Part shown: positions 7,755-16,721 of the stretch, one piece after another
Numbering within the stretch: the first letter of the stretch is position 1
How the letters are laid out: the number at the start of each line of letters is the position of its first letter
DNA from: Geodermatophilus obscurus
Lineage (GTDB): Bacteria > Actinomycetota > Actinomycetes > Mycobacteriales > Geodermatophilaceae
Assembly: GCF_900115395.1 (NCBI RefSeq)
Contig: NZ_FOWE01000001.1
Location: 434,001 to 498,000 of the forward strand
Reading direction: 5' to 3'
DNA length: 64,000 bases
The notes under the pieces: generated by a model
What the model saw: the letters and a program-made list of their open reading frames with translations, nothing else
What the model was told of the DNA's origin: nothing
Database searches by the model: none
Made by a program: the position numbers and the translations under genes

Positions 7755-10700
7755 GGTCCCTCGCTCTCCGCCAGGACGTACACCCGGGGCCGGTCGGCGG
7801 CCAGGAGCCGCCAGAGGACGAGCCGGACGCGCTCGTCCCGGACCCGGACGGCGACCGGGCCGGGAGGCAGGGTGGCCCGCCAGTCGCGGAGGTCCCGGAC
7901 CAGGCGGCCCGCCCGGGTCCGCGGCAGCTGCCAGGCCGCGCCGTGCCCGGTGACGAGCCCTTCCGCCACCCGGTCCTGCAGCGAGCCCGGCACGTCGGAG
8001 GGGGCGCCCGCCGTGGGTCCGCGGGTGGTCGGGTGCAGCAGGGGACGGACGCAGCCGAGCGCGTCGACCGGCGTGGTGCGGTCACGCTCCTCGGCCTCGC
8101 GGAAGCCGGTCAGGATCGCGGCGCGGTCGCGGACGGGGACCCCTTCCCGGAGCAGCATGCGGAGGACCCGCGCGAGCCGGTAGCGGGCCAGGGGTTCGGT
8201 GGGCAGCCAGGGCTCCTCGGCCCCGTCCGTCGGCGTGACGTCCCACCCCTCGGCCCACAGGTCGACGTCGTCCGCGGTGACCCAGCGGAACATGTTCTCG
8301 CGGAGGAACGCCTCGAAGCCCTCGAGGACGACGGCGACCGGGTCCGCGGCGTCCTGCGGGACCGTCGTCTCCCCGACGCACTGGTCGTAGACGAGGAACC
8401 GGGCCGTCCCGGCGGCCGCCTCCGGGTCCGTCACGACACGCACCCCGGGGAGGCGCACCCCGAGGTCGGCGGCGAGCGCGTCGCGCAGCGCGGCGATGCC
8501 CGCCTGGAACCCCGCGGGGTCCAGGGCCGTCCTGAGGGCGCCGAGGGAGAGGCTGACGGCACCGGCGAAGGCCTGCCGCGTCACGTCGAACGCGTCGGCA
8601 CGGCGGGTCCGGTAGAGGGGCGCCAGGTGCAGCGCCGGCACCGGTGCCGACCGGTCGTCGGCCGGGAGCGCACGGCGCAGCAGGTCGAGGGTCCCCCAGG
8701 CGTCCGCGAGGTCCCGTGCGAACACGGCCAGCGCCTCGTCGAGCGCGTCCGTGTCCGTCCCCGCGAGCACCCGGGCCACGTCCGCGGGCGCCGCGTCCGG
8801 GCGGAGGGCGGCCAGGGCCGACCGGGCGCGTGCCCGGGACCGGAGGTCGTCGGCCTCGGGCAGCGCACCGGTCCCCGCGGCCGCCCGTGACCACAGGTGC
8901 ACCGCCGGGCCGGCCTCGCCCGCCTCCCAGCGCCGGTCGCCGTCCCGGACGACGGCCTCCGCGGCCGCGAGGAGGGCGCGCACGGTCTCCTCCGGCCCCC
9001 CGTCCGCGAGGACCGCCGCGTAGCGGTCGAGCGCCTCGGTGTGGCGGCCGGCGGTCGCCGCCCGGCGGGCCGCGGCCAGCCGCACGGCGGTGTCCGAGGC
9101 GGGACGCCGCTGCCGGCGGAGCTCCGCGATCCGCTGCCGGGCCCGCCGGTCGAAGTCGGTCAGCGCCTCGGCGACGGCGGGCCCGTCGGCCCTCGTGCGG
9201 CAGCCCTCGCGCACGAGCGGGACGTCGCAGGTGAGGAGGTGCACGAGGTCGTCGACGTGGTTCGCGCGGGTCACGGCTCCCGAGAGACGAGCCCGGCCGA
9301 CCGCGAGGTCGTCGTACCGGGCATCACCGCGGACGAGGAGCACCAGGCCCAGGTCCAGCTCGATCTCGGCCAGCCGGGCGACCTCCGGGGTCTCGGCCAC
9401 GAGGACGCCGAACAGCTCGACCGCGCGGTCCAGGTGACCGAGTCGGTAGTCCGCCCAGGCCTCGGCGATCGCGTCGGGACGGCCGTCCAGCACGGCCTGG
9501 AAGCACCGTCGCTCGGCGTCCCGCTCGCCGAGGACCCCGTGGCAGGTGCCGCGCAGCAACGCGGTCGCGACGTCGTCCCCCGAGGGCTCGCCGAGTGCCT
9601 CCAGCGCCCCTCGGGGATCGCCCTGGCGCAGCCGCAGGACAGCCCGGAGCAGCAGCAGCTCCGCCGTCCCGGGCCGGCTGCCGAGGCGGTCCTCGACGAT
9701 CCCGGCGGCCTCGTCGTAGCGGCCCAGGTCCATGAGCGCGAGGACGACCTGGGTGGGCAGCAGGTCGTCGTCCACCTCGGCGAGCGCCGCGCGGCCCACG
9801 GCCTCGACGGCCTCGACGGCCTCGAGCGGGTGGCCCCGGTCGCGGAGCAGCTTGACCAGGAACGCCTCGGCCCGGACGGAGTGCGGATCGAGCAGGAGCG
9901 CACGCTCGACCAGCAGGAAGGGATCGGCGCCGTCGTCGAGCTGGGAGGAGACGACGGCGGAGCTGACGAGGGCCCAGGACGTGTCGGGGTCCGGGGACCC
10001 GAGGGCGAAGCCGGTGTCGAGGGCCGCCCGGGCCGACCGGAGGAGCTCCTCGCTGGGCTGGGGGTGACGCGCGTTGACCGACGCGCGGAGCGCCTCGCCG
10101 TACGCCCAGTGGTGGACGGCGACGTCCGGTGCCAGCTGTCGCGCCCGGTCGTAGAGGCGGACGGCCTTGCGCGACTCGGCCCACGAGTACCGGTCGGCGG
10201 CGTCGTGGTAGCACCCGGCGGCGTCCGCGGCACGGTCGAGTTCCTCGAGCACCTCTGCGCGCTCCAGCAGCACGCGGCCCTCCGGGTGGGCGCTGCCGCC
10301 GACGATGCCCGCCTGCAGCGCCCGGTCGAGGAGGTCCAGGGCGGCCGCCGGGTCGGTGAGCCGGACCCTGCGCGCGGCCTGCCAGAGCAGGTTCCCGGGG
10401 AGCTCGCGCAGGAGGGGCGCCGCCAGGACGTCCCGGCCGAAGCGGTGGACGGCCACGTCGTAGTAGTCGTTCGCGTGGCCGTACTCGCCCGCCAGCGCGG
10501 CGAGACGGCCCGCGGCCACGATGAGGTCGGGGTGGGCCTCCTCGGCCTCGAGGGCCCGCTCGAGGAGCTCGTGGGCCTCCCGCCGGAGGCCGGCGTCCAT
10601 CCGGACCTCGGCCAGGGCGGCGAGGGCGAGGGAGCGCATCGGCCAGATGCCCTCGGCGCTCCGCTCGACCGCCCGCTCGGCCAGCCGTGCGGCCTCCTCC

Positions 10701-11290
10701 AGCCGGTGGGCGAACCGGCGCGCGGTGCGGGACCCGAGCACCAGCAGCGTGATCTCCGTCCGCAGCGGCAGGTCCCCGCGGGTGAGCAGGGTGCGCAGCA
10801 CGGGCAGCGCGGCGACCGGGACGTCGTCGCGCAGGCAGCCCGCCACCCAGTCCAGCTGGTCGGCCGGCCCGTCGTCCGCCCGGTCGCGGACGAGCCGGGC
10901 GATCGCCTCGCAGGTGTCCCAGGCGGAGGCGGTGAGGGCGTCGGTCCAGGCCTCCAGCAGCCGTGCCTGCGGCGAGGCGTCCTGGCGCACCGCACGGCGC
11001 AGCTGGCTCATCCAGGCCGGGCCGAAGGGCCGGGCCCGCGCCTGCTCGCGCTGCTCCCGCAGGCCGCGTTCGAGCACGTCGGCGAGGACGGCGTCGACGC
11101 TGGCGAGGTCGCGCCGGAGGTTCTCGACCGCGGTGAGCGCCTTCTCCCGGTCGCGCTCCTTGAGCGCCCGGAGGAGCACGGGTGTGATCACCCGCGCGGG
11201 CAGGCCCAGCCGGGCGTCCTGCAGCCGCCGGATGCCGTCGTCGAGCGCCGAGTCGAACGCGTCCGGCGCGCCCTGTGGGTCGTCGTCCAT
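7751..11290 (-). CDS. Large TPR protein with a C-terminal FHIPEP domain
   Basis: This 1,179-residue protein consists mostly of tetratricopeptide-like helical repeats (about residues 60-800; e.g. ALLRGTCHGVLGERDAER, ALDRYAAVLADGGPEE, AAPLLRELPGNLLWQAARR), a scaffold for protein contacts. The last 300 residues match the FlhA cytosolic domain: LGVRLPGVRVVTDPE, FLVYDQCVGETTVPQ and RLARVLRMLLREGVPVRDRA, the last closely recalling the FlhA helix with ERVSIRDL. There is no signal peptide or membrane segment. It starts 3 bp after the upstream CHAT-like gene and overlaps the next gene by 4 bp. It may be the sensor or adaptor that couples a signal to the CHAT and lipase effectors; that role is inference. 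Confidence 0.7.
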   Translation of the reverse strand: MDDDPQGAPDAFDSALDDGIRRLQDARLGLPARVITPVLLRALKERDREKALTAVENLRRDLASVDAVLADVLERGLREQREQARARPFGPAWMSQLRRAVRQDASPQARLLEAWTDALTASAWDTCEAIARLVRDRADDGPADQLDWVAGCLRDDVPVAALPVLRTLLTRGDLPLRTEITLLVLGSRTARRFAHRLEEAARLAERAVERSAEGIWPMRSLALAALAEVRMDAGLRREAHELLERALEAEEAHPDLIVAAGRLAALAGEYGHANDYYDVAVHRFGRDVLAAPLLRELPGNLLWQAARRVRLTDPAAALDLLDRALQAGIVGGSAHPEGRVLLERAEVLEELDRAADAAGCYHDAADRYSWAESRKAVRLYDRARQLAPDVAVHHWAYGEALRASVNARHPQPSEELLRSARAALDTGFALGSPDPDTSWALVSSAVVSSQLDDGADPFLLVERALLLDPHSVRAEAFLVKLLRDRGHPLEAVEAVEAVGRAALAEVDDDLLPTQVVLALMDLGRYDEAAGIVEDRLGSRPGTAELLLLRAVLRLRQGDPRGALEALGEPSGDDVATALLRGTCHGVLGERDAERRCFQAVLDGRPDAIAEAWADYRLGHLDRAVELFGVLVAETPEVARLAEIELDLGLVLLVRGDARYDDLAVGRARLSGAVTRANHVDDLVHLLTCDVPLVREGCRTRADGPAVAEALTDFDRRARQRIAELRRQRRPASDTAVRLAAARRAATAGRHTEALDRYAAVLADGGPEETVRALLAAAEAVVRDGDRRWEAGEAGPAVHLWSRAAAGTGALPEADDLRSRARARSALAALRPDAAPADVARVLAGTDTDALDEALAVFARDLADAWGTLDLLRRALPADDRSAPVPALHLAPLYRTRRADAFDVTRQAFAGAVSLSLGALRTALDPAGFQAGIAALRDALAADLGVRLPGVRVVTDPEAAAGTARFLVYDQCVGETTVPQDAADPVAVVLEGFEAFLRENMFRWVTADDVDLWAEGWDVTPTDGAEEPWLPTEPLARYRLARVLRMLLREGVPVRDRAAILTGFREAEERDRTTPVDALGCVRPLLHPTTRGPTAGAPSDVPGSLQDRVAEGLVTGHGAAWQLPRTRAGRLVRDLRDWRATLPPGPVAVRVRDERVRLVLWRLLAADRPRVYVLAESEGP

Positions 11291-11293
11291 CGC

Positions 11294-12778
11294 TCACCCC
11301 GCGGTGCCGAAGCGGAACTCGATCTCACCCAGCATCAGCTCGCAGAGGGCCCGCGTGTCGGCGTCGTCGGACTCGTCCCGGCGCTTGATGCGGATCAGCT
11401 GCCTGGCCTTGCCGGGGTCGTCCGGCCACGGCACGTCCCGGACCCACCGGGTGAGGGCCTCGACGGCCGGCGTTCTCGTCCCCTGGTTGCCGAGCAGCCG
11501 GAGCAGGACGGCCCGGACGTCGCCCGCCGGCTGCCGGGACTCCGGTGTGCGCGGCTGCGGCTGGGTGGCGGGTGCCTCCAGCCGTCCCTCGTCCGCGTCG
11601 GGGGCGACGGCGCGGCGGATGAGGTTGCCGTCGACCCTGCTCTGCAGGTACAGGACCGGCGTGCCGAACTGGCGGTTGAGCTGGACGCCCAGGAAGAGCT
11701 GGTTGCGGGCCAGTTGGACGGCCTCGCCGATCCGCTCTCCCGCTGCCAGCCGCTCGTAGATCGACTTCACGAACGCCCGGCCCTTCCTCGGCGGCATGGG
11801 GTACTGCATCGCGAGGACGGCGGGGATGTCCGCGGTGACGAAGGCCGGCGCCAGCTGCTCGAAGTGCTCCGAGGGGTCCTGGTCCCAGTCGCTGAGGTGG
11901 AGCACCACCAGGGTGGGCCGGGCGGCCCGCTCGCTGGTGAGGGTGTCGACGACGGGCTGGGGGTCGTCCCAGCCCGCGCCCCCGTGGCCGTCGGGGAGGT
12001 AGAGCTGCGGTCTGCCGCCCACGTCCTTGCACAGGGCCACCAGGTGGACGACGTCGACGTGGTGCCTGCGGTCCCGGAACCCCCGCAGGCGGGTCACGAC
12101 CTCGGCGGGGTCCCACTCGTCGACGGGCTCGATCTCCAGGGCGGTGACCGCCTCGAGCTCCGCCTGCAGCTCCCGGATCTCCTGGCGCTCGGCGGTGAAG
12201 TCCTCGGTCGTGGGCAGGCAGACGACGAAGAGCACCCGCACCTTCTCGTCCTCGCTGCACCGGATCTCGCTCTCGCCCTTGCCGGCCACGAAGCGGCCGA
12301 GCACGAGGTTGGTCTCGGTGGCCAGGTAGAACGCCGGGTCGGGACACCGGACGAACTCCCACGGGAGAGCGGCGAGGTCCTGGGCGCCGTCCTCGAAGAC
12401 CAGCCGGACCCGGATGCGGGGGCCGGTCTCGTCGTCGGAGCGCAGCTGGTCGCGGCGCGCCTGCGTCAGCCGCTCACCGGGCGGCCCGTCGAGCGCCAGC
12501 TGCCACAGGTGGTTGCCGAGGATCTTGAAGGTGTCCGGCACGAGGAGCGACAGCGCCCGGGACGAGGTCAGCCGCGGCTGGCTCGTGATCCTGCCCCGCT
12601 GCTCCAGGTCGGCGATGCGCTCCCAGCGCTTGAGCCACTGCTCGAGGACCTGGATGGTCTCCAGGTGGCTCTCGCGCCGGATCACCCCGCGCACCTCGTT
12701 CCGGCCGCTGTCCGGGGAGTCGTACACGCACCGGACCTCGGCGCCGTCCAGCGTGATCCGGAAGTCGTAGCCGCTCAT
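11294..12778 (-). CDS. CHAT-fold protein lacking the catalytic His and Cys (pseudo-peptidase)
   Basis: The protein has 494 residues. It follows the layout of the CHAT protein just upstream: an N-terminal helical half, ALPWEFVRCPDPAFYLA, then a caspase-like fold ending FGTPVLYLQ. Where CHAT peptidases read H-F-x-GHG, this one reads VVHLVALCKDVGG (about 243-255), and where the catalytic cysteine sits (LNACES type) it reads VVLHLSDWDQ (291-300). Both catalytic positions therefore appear lost. About 110 residues with helical character follow the fold. ATGA overlap (12775-12778) couples it to the active CHAT gene. It is probably a regulatory or inhibitory partner, as with catalytically dead caspase homologues; that is inference. 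Confidence 0.7.
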   Translation of the reverse strand: MSGYDFRITLDGAEVRCVYDSPDSGRNEVRGVIRRESHLETIQVLEQWLKRWERIADLEQRGRITSQPRLTSSRALSLLVPDTFKILGNHLWQLALDGPPGERLTQARRDQLRSDDETGPRIRVRLVFEDGAQDLAALPWEFVRCPDPAFYLATETNLVLGRFVAGKGESEIRCSEDEKVRVLFVVCLPTTEDFTAERQEIRELQAELEAVTALEIEPVDEWDPAEVVTRLRGFRDRRHHVDVVHLVALCKDVGGRPQLYLPDGHGGAGWDDPQPVVDTLTSERAARPTLVVLHLSDWDQDPSEHFEQLAPAFVTADIPAVLAMQYPMPPRKGRAFVKSIYERLAAGERIGEAVQLARNQLFLGVQLNRQFGTPVLYLQSRVDGNLIRRAVAPDADEGRLEAPATQPQPRTPESRQPAGDVRAVLLRLLGNQGTRTPAVEALTRWVRDVPWPDDPGKARQLIRIKRRDESDDADTRALCELMLGEIEFRFGTAG

Positions 12779-13908
12779 CGGCCGCTGCCCTCCTCCCGGC
12801 CGCCGCCGTCGCCGAGGAGCGCCCACCGGTTCTGCAGGTAGATGACCGGCACACCCAGGAGCCGCGGGTCGGCGGGCGACCGGAGCCGGCTGATGGCGAA
12901 CCGGGCCTCCTGCACGGCGGCGTCGAGGTCCACCCCGGCGGCGAGCTGCTCGTAGAGCGTCCCGCTGAACGCGATGGCCGTGCCGTTCGTGACCGGGTAC
13001 TGCATGGCCACGACGCACTGCACGCCGTAGCGCACCAGCTGCGGTGCCAGGCCCGCGAAGCCGGCGGAGAAGTCCGCCCGCGCCCCCTCGCAGGAGTGGA
13101 GGACGACGGCGCGCGGCGCGCGTCCGCTGCGCGTCAGGACCTCCGCCAGTCCCCGGTCGTCCAGCCAGTGGGCACCGCCCTCGGGGTCGACGAGGGCGAC
13201 CCGGGCCTCGCCGCGGTCGGGGTCGAACTCGCCGTGTCCCATAAAGTGGACGAGGTGCGGGCGGGCTCCGCGCCGGTCCACCGCGGCGGCGAGCTGGGGA
13301 GCGGTCGGGTCGTGCAGCACGGACACCTCGAGGTCCAGCGCCGCCGCGGCCCGCTCGATCGCCGCCACGGTCTCCTCGTGCACGACCGGCCCCAGGTGGG
13401 GGTCGTCGGGCTCGCTGACCACGATCAGCAGCCGCAGCCGCTCCGCGGGCGGGAGGACGGGCTCTCCCTCGCTCGAGGGCACGTACCGGGAGAGGACCAT
13501 GTCGGGGCGTGCGGCGAGGAAGTAGCCGTTCGTCGTCGCCAGGGCGGGCCGGTAGAGGTACTCCCAGGGGACGGCAGCCAGGCGCGACCAGGGCGGGTCC
13601 GCGGGGAAGACCAGCTCCAGCCGCACGCGGTCGCCGCGGTCCCGCACCTCCCGCACGGAGCTCTCGATCCACGACCACACCTGCTCGGGGAACAGGCAGC
13701 GGTGCAGGAGGCCGCCGAAGGTCCGGATCTCGTGGTCCCGCCAGTCCCGGTCGCGGAGGGTGAGCCACCGCTCGAAGAGGCCGACCAGGTCGGCGTCCAG
13801 CCCCCGGAAGCCCACGTCGCCGCGGGGGGACTCGGCGTTGTCCGAGAGCCGCCGGGCCGAGACGCGCCCGCCGGAGTCGACCGTGACGGCGATCCGGGAG
13901 TCGGTCAT
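12775..13908 (-). CDS. CHAT-domain (caspase/separase-like) cysteine peptidase
   Basis: This protein has 377 residues. The C-terminal half is a CHAT domain: LVHFMGHGEFDP gives the catalytic histidine (about 225) and VVLHSCEGARADF the catalytic cysteine (about 273), followed by the usual AMQYPVTNGTAIAFS and GVPVIYLQNRW ends. The first 150 residues carry the helical and WEYLYRPAL elements common to CHAT proteins. Family role: site-specific proteolysis, often to kill the host cell or process a partner when a sensor fires. Starts with ATG at 13908, overlapping the MBL stop by 4 bp, and overlaps the dead CHAT gene by 4 bp. No signal peptide, hence cytoplasmic. Confidence 0.8.
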   Translation of the reverse strand: MTDSRIAVTVDSGGRVSARRLSDNAESPRGDVGFRGLDADLVGLFERWLTLRDRDWRDHEIRTFGGLLHRCLFPEQVWSWIESSVREVRDRGDRVRLELVFPADPPWSRLAAVPWEYLYRPALATTNGYFLAARPDMVLSRYVPSSEGEPVLPPAERLRLLIVVSEPDDPHLGPVVHEETVAAIERAAAALDLEVSVLHDPTAPQLAAAVDRRGARPHLVHFMGHGEFDPDRGEARVALVDPEGGAHWLDDRGLAEVLTRSGRAPRAVVLHSCEGARADFSAGFAGLAPQLVRYGVQCVVAMQYPVTNGTAIAFSGTLYEQLAAGVDLDAAVQEARFAISRLRSPADPRLLGVPVIYLQNRWALLGDGGGREEGSGR

Positions 13909-15032
13909 CCCGGCCCGTCCTCGTCGGCGGGGAACCGCACCGTGTGCCGGTGGCGGGCCCGCAGCCGCGGGTCGTCCCAGCGGCGGTTGCGCGGGGTGTC
14001 GTAGTTGAACACCAGCTCGAGACCGGGTGGGCCGTACTCCAGCACGGTGGCGATCGCGGCGTCGTCGGGGTGGCCGAAGTAGCTGCCGTCGCTGGAGACG
14101 AGGTAGCGCCGGGCCGGCAGGAGGCGGACCAGGTCGGCCGTGAGGTTCTTGGCGCTCCCGTGGTGCGGCAGCTTGAACTCGGTGAGCGGGAGCCGGTCCG
14201 CGCCCCGTTCGGCCAGCAGACGCCGCACCGCGGGCAGCAGGACTCCGGGGGTCGAGTCCCCGGCGAGGAGCACGCGGTCGTCGCCGCGTTCGGCCAGGAG
14301 GACGACGCTGCTGGCGTTCGGCACCGACCGGTCGGGGTCGGCCCGTCTCCGGGCGAGGGTGCGCACGTCCGGGGGCGGCTCGCGGTCGAGGTAGCTGTCC
14401 TCGGGTCGCAGGCGGGGACGGGCGTCGAGCGCGGCGAGGGCGTCGGCGACCGAGCCGACGTCGATGCCCGCCTCGCGGCAGGCCCGCTCCCAGTCGTCCC
14501 GCAGTCGCAGCAGCGCGGGAGCGTCCGGGGCCAGGACGGTGAGCCGCAGACCACCCGGCAGGTCCCGGACCGGCAGGGCACCGGTGTCCCGGGTCGCCGC
14601 CACGGCCCCCGTGCCGAACGTGGTGTTCCACGGGATCGCGCGCTCGGTGATGATCGCGCTCAGGATCTCGCCCTGGACGGCGCCGAGCTCGGGGCTCAGG
14701 TGCGGCGCGCCGTTGTACCAGACCTCGCCCACCCCCAGGGCCAGGCCGCGGTCGTTGAGCAGCAGGATCACGCCCTCGACGTGGTCGGCGTCGACGTGGG
14801 TGAGGACCAGGACGTCGACGTCGCCGTCGAGCCGCCCGAGCCGGCGGCGGATGCCCTCGTAGGCCGGGGCGGGGCCGGCGTCGACCAGCAGGCGGCGGGT
14901 CGTCGTGCCGTCCGGCCACGACAGCACCAGGCAGTCGCCCTGCCGCGCGGGCAGCACGTCGGTGGTCAGGGACAGGGGGGCCGGCGCGGTCGCCGGGACG
15001 GACGAGGGCCTGGTCCGGGCCACCGCGGTCAC
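13905..15032 (-). CDS. ComEC/Rec2-like metallo-beta-lactamase-fold hydrolase
   Basis: This 375-residue protein has the MBL fold in its ComEC-type form: VLVLTHVDADHVEG (HxDxDH, about 79-84; the second metal histidine is Asp, as in ComEC), then VLLAGDSTPGVLLPA and FKLPHHGSAKNLTADLV, both typical. ComEC C-terminal MBL domains act on nucleic acid; here there is no membrane part, so the domain is stand-alone and its substrate is unknown, with nucleic acid or nucleotides the best guess. GTG start at 15032 overlaps the patatin stop by 4 bp; its own stop overlaps the CHAT start by 4 bp. Confidence 0.75.
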   Translation of the reverse strand: MTAVARTRPSSVPATAPAPLSLTTDVLPARQGDCLVLSWPDGTTTRRLLVDAGPAPAYEGIRRRLGRLDGDVDVLVLTHVDADHVEGVILLLNDRGLALGVGEVWYNGAPHLSPELGAVQGEILSAIITERAIPWNTTFGTGAVAATRDTGALPVRDLPGGLRLTVLAPDAPALLRLRDDWERACREAGIDVGSVADALAALDARPRLRPEDSYLDREPPPDVRTLARRRADPDRSVPNASSVVLLAERGDDRVLLAGDSTPGVLLPAVRRLLAERGADRLPLTEFKLPHHGSAKNLTADLVRLLPARRYLVSSDGSYFGHPDDAAIATVLEYGPPGLELVFNYDTPRNRRWDDPRLRARHRHTVRFPADEDGPG

Positions 15033-16240
15033 CCCACGCCCACGCCGGGGTACGGGAAACCGGCCGGCGCGGCCGCGGTGGGGTCGAGGTGCCGCCGCAC
15101 CGCTGCGTCGCAGACCGCGTAGCCCCAGTTGACCAGCTGCTCCTGCACGGAGGACGGCAGGCGCTTGAGCCGGGTGGGCACGGCGGCCAGCAGGGCGGTC
15201 TGCTCCGGCGGGCAGGGCAGGGCGCCGTCCAGCGGCAGGTACCGGTCGATCGGCGTGCGGATGCCCCAGTACGTCCCGGTCCGGTCCCCGCGCCGGAAGG
15301 CCGCGACGAGCTGCCTCTTGCGCAGGTTGCGGACCTGGTGGTCGATCACGCCGTTGACGCGCAGCGCGTGCCGCGGCCAGTCCGAGGGGATCCTCGCCTG
15401 CGGTTCCAGCTGCCCGCCGCCGTCGCTGACGAGGATCGTCGACGCGCGCTTCCAGGCCGTCTCCAGCGCCAGGTTGTCGTAGACCCCACCGTCGCTCAGC
15501 ACGATCTCGCTGGTGAAGGCCCTCGTGGCCAGCGGTCCGGCCGACCGGGGTTCGAAGGCGTCGGGGTCGACGGTCAGCCGGACCGGGGACAGCAGCGGCG
15601 GGAACGCGGCGGACGCCGCCACCGCCGTGGCGAGGTCGACGGCCGGCGCCCGGACCATCCCCACCCGGTGGTCGGCCATGTACGGCCTCGAGAAGCGCCA
15701 CAGCGACCCCGACTGCAGGTTCGTCGCGTTGATGACGAACCGGGGCTCCTCGGGGAGGTCCTGGAGGGTGGCGCCGGGGTAGAGGCGCCGGCGCAGCGTC
15801 CCGGCCACCCGCTCCGACACGGTGCTGGGGCTGAGGATGCCGCCCAGGACGGACGGCACGTCGATCGTGTGACCGGCCAGGTCGCGCACGGGCCGCACGA
15901 CGACGTCGCCGAAGCCGAGGGCGACCCCCTCGCGGAACCGCAGGCGGTCCCAGCCCAGCGCCAGCACCGCGGCGGTGATGGACCCACCGGACACGCTGGA
16001 CACCCGGGTCAGCCGGGGGAGGCGGCCGAGTTCGTTGAGCCGCCAGAGCGCCCCGACGTGGAACAGCATGGCCCGGTAGCCGCCGCCGGACAGGCACAGC
16101 GCGGTGCCCTCCCCGGGGTCCTCCTCCGGGCGCCCGGGGGCCTCCGGCTCCGGCTCGGACGCCGAGGAGCTGACGGGGGAGCCCGCCTCCGCCTCGCGGT
16201 CCCGTTCCCCGCCGGGCGCTCCCGGCTCACCCGCTGACAC
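15029..16240 (-). CDS. Patatin-like phospholipase, first gene of the effector operon
   Basis: This 403-residue protein has a patatin Ser-Asp dyad hydrolase domain: oxyanion loop CLSGGGYRAM (about 49-58), nucleophile SSVSGGSI (Ser about 84; the first glycine of GxSxG is Ser, common in bacterial patatins) and VLSDGGVYDN for the catalytic Asp. Patatins cleave acyl chains from membrane lipids and serve as membrane-destroying effectors in several defence systems. The first 45 residues are Glu/Pro/Gly rich and disordered. It heads a six-gene run coupled by four 4-bp overlaps and one 3-bp gap. The GTG at 16240 lies where transcription from the SARP-type promoter would begin, so the message may be leaderless. 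Confidence 0.8.
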   Translation of the reverse strand: MSAGEPGAPGGERDREAEAGSPVSSSASEPEPEAPGRPEEDPGEGTALCLSGGGYRAMLFHVGALWRLNELGRLPRLTRVSSVSGGSITAAVLALGWDRLRFREGVALGFGDVVVRPVRDLAGHTIDVPSVLGGILSPSTVSERVAGTLRRRLYPGATLQDLPEEPRFVINATNLQSGSLWRFSRPYMADHRVGMVRAPAVDLATAVAASAAFPPLLSPVRLTVDPDAFEPRSAGPLATRAFTSEIVLSDGGVYDNLALETAWKRASTILVSDGGGQLEPQARIPSDWPRHALRVNGVIDHQVRNLRKRQLVAAFRRGDRTGTYWGIRTPIDRYLPLDGALPCPPEQTALLAAVPTRLKRLPSSVQEQLVNWGYAVCDAAVRRHLDPTAAAPAGFPYPGVGVG

Positions 16241-16246
16241 GGCCGG

Positions 16247-16280
16247 AGCACACCAGCACCACCGTCACCGCGGCGTCACC
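16247..16280 (-). promoter_or_regulatory. SARP-type promoter of the patatin-CHAT-FHIPEP operon
   Basis: On the minus strand two exact GGTGACG repeats (16280-16274 and 16269-16263) have an 11-bp period. TGTGCT (16252-16247) follows 10 nt later as a possible but weak -10 (no A at position 2). The start codon at 16240 is 7 nt beyond it. The repeats read toward the gene, as at the other sites. Confidence 0.6.
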
Positions 16281-16586
16281 GGTCCACCGCCGATCGGTCG
16301 GCCGCTGACGGCGGTGACGGGGCCTCGACGCCGTCCGAGGAGCCTGGCGTACCCGGGGTCCAGGCCAGCTCGGGGGAGACGTCCGCGAGCATCCCGGCGC
16401 CTGCGACCCCGCCTCCCGGGTGCCCGGCAACGGCTCCGCGGCCGCGTCCCTCCGGCCGCGTCCCTCCGGCCCTTCGAGGTCCGGGTGTTCGAGCTGCACC
16501 GAGGCGCCGATGACCACCAGCCCCCGGATCGACCCGGGCGGACCGTGCGAGGCGGTCCGGGCTGGCCGATCGAGCGGCCTCGGGGG

Positions 16587-16631
16587 AGTGACGAGCCGGT
16601 GACGCCGCGATGACGGGGTCCCCGACAGGCT
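16587..16631 (+). promoter_or_regulatory. SARP-type promoter with three repeats, upstream of the protease-MBL pair
   Basis: Three heptamers AGTGACG (16587-16593), GGTGACG (16598-16604) and GATGACG (16609-16615) have an exact 11-bp period. CAGGCT (16626-16631) follows 10 nt later as a -10 candidate. The gene start at 16722 lies about 90 bp downstream. The rest of the 480-bp gap between the divergent operons shows no other clear feature. Confidence 0.65.
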
Positions 16632-16721
16632 GTCGTCGACTGCCGCTCACGGATCGACCTCGCGGGGACCGGTTGGGCTCCTCGCAGCGGACCCGACCGC
16701 GCACAAGCAGAGGAGGCGGCC

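Noticed and set aside
6276-11290. Flagellar or type III export component FlhA
   Set aside because: No transmembrane half and no secretion genes nearby; only the cytosolic domain is present.
8897-12841. A 1,314-codon open frame on the plus strand opposite the CHAT and TPR genes
   Set aside because: High-GC antisense shadow: composition is Arg/Gly/Pro/His rich, no domains, and the minus strand carries coupled genes with clear motifs.
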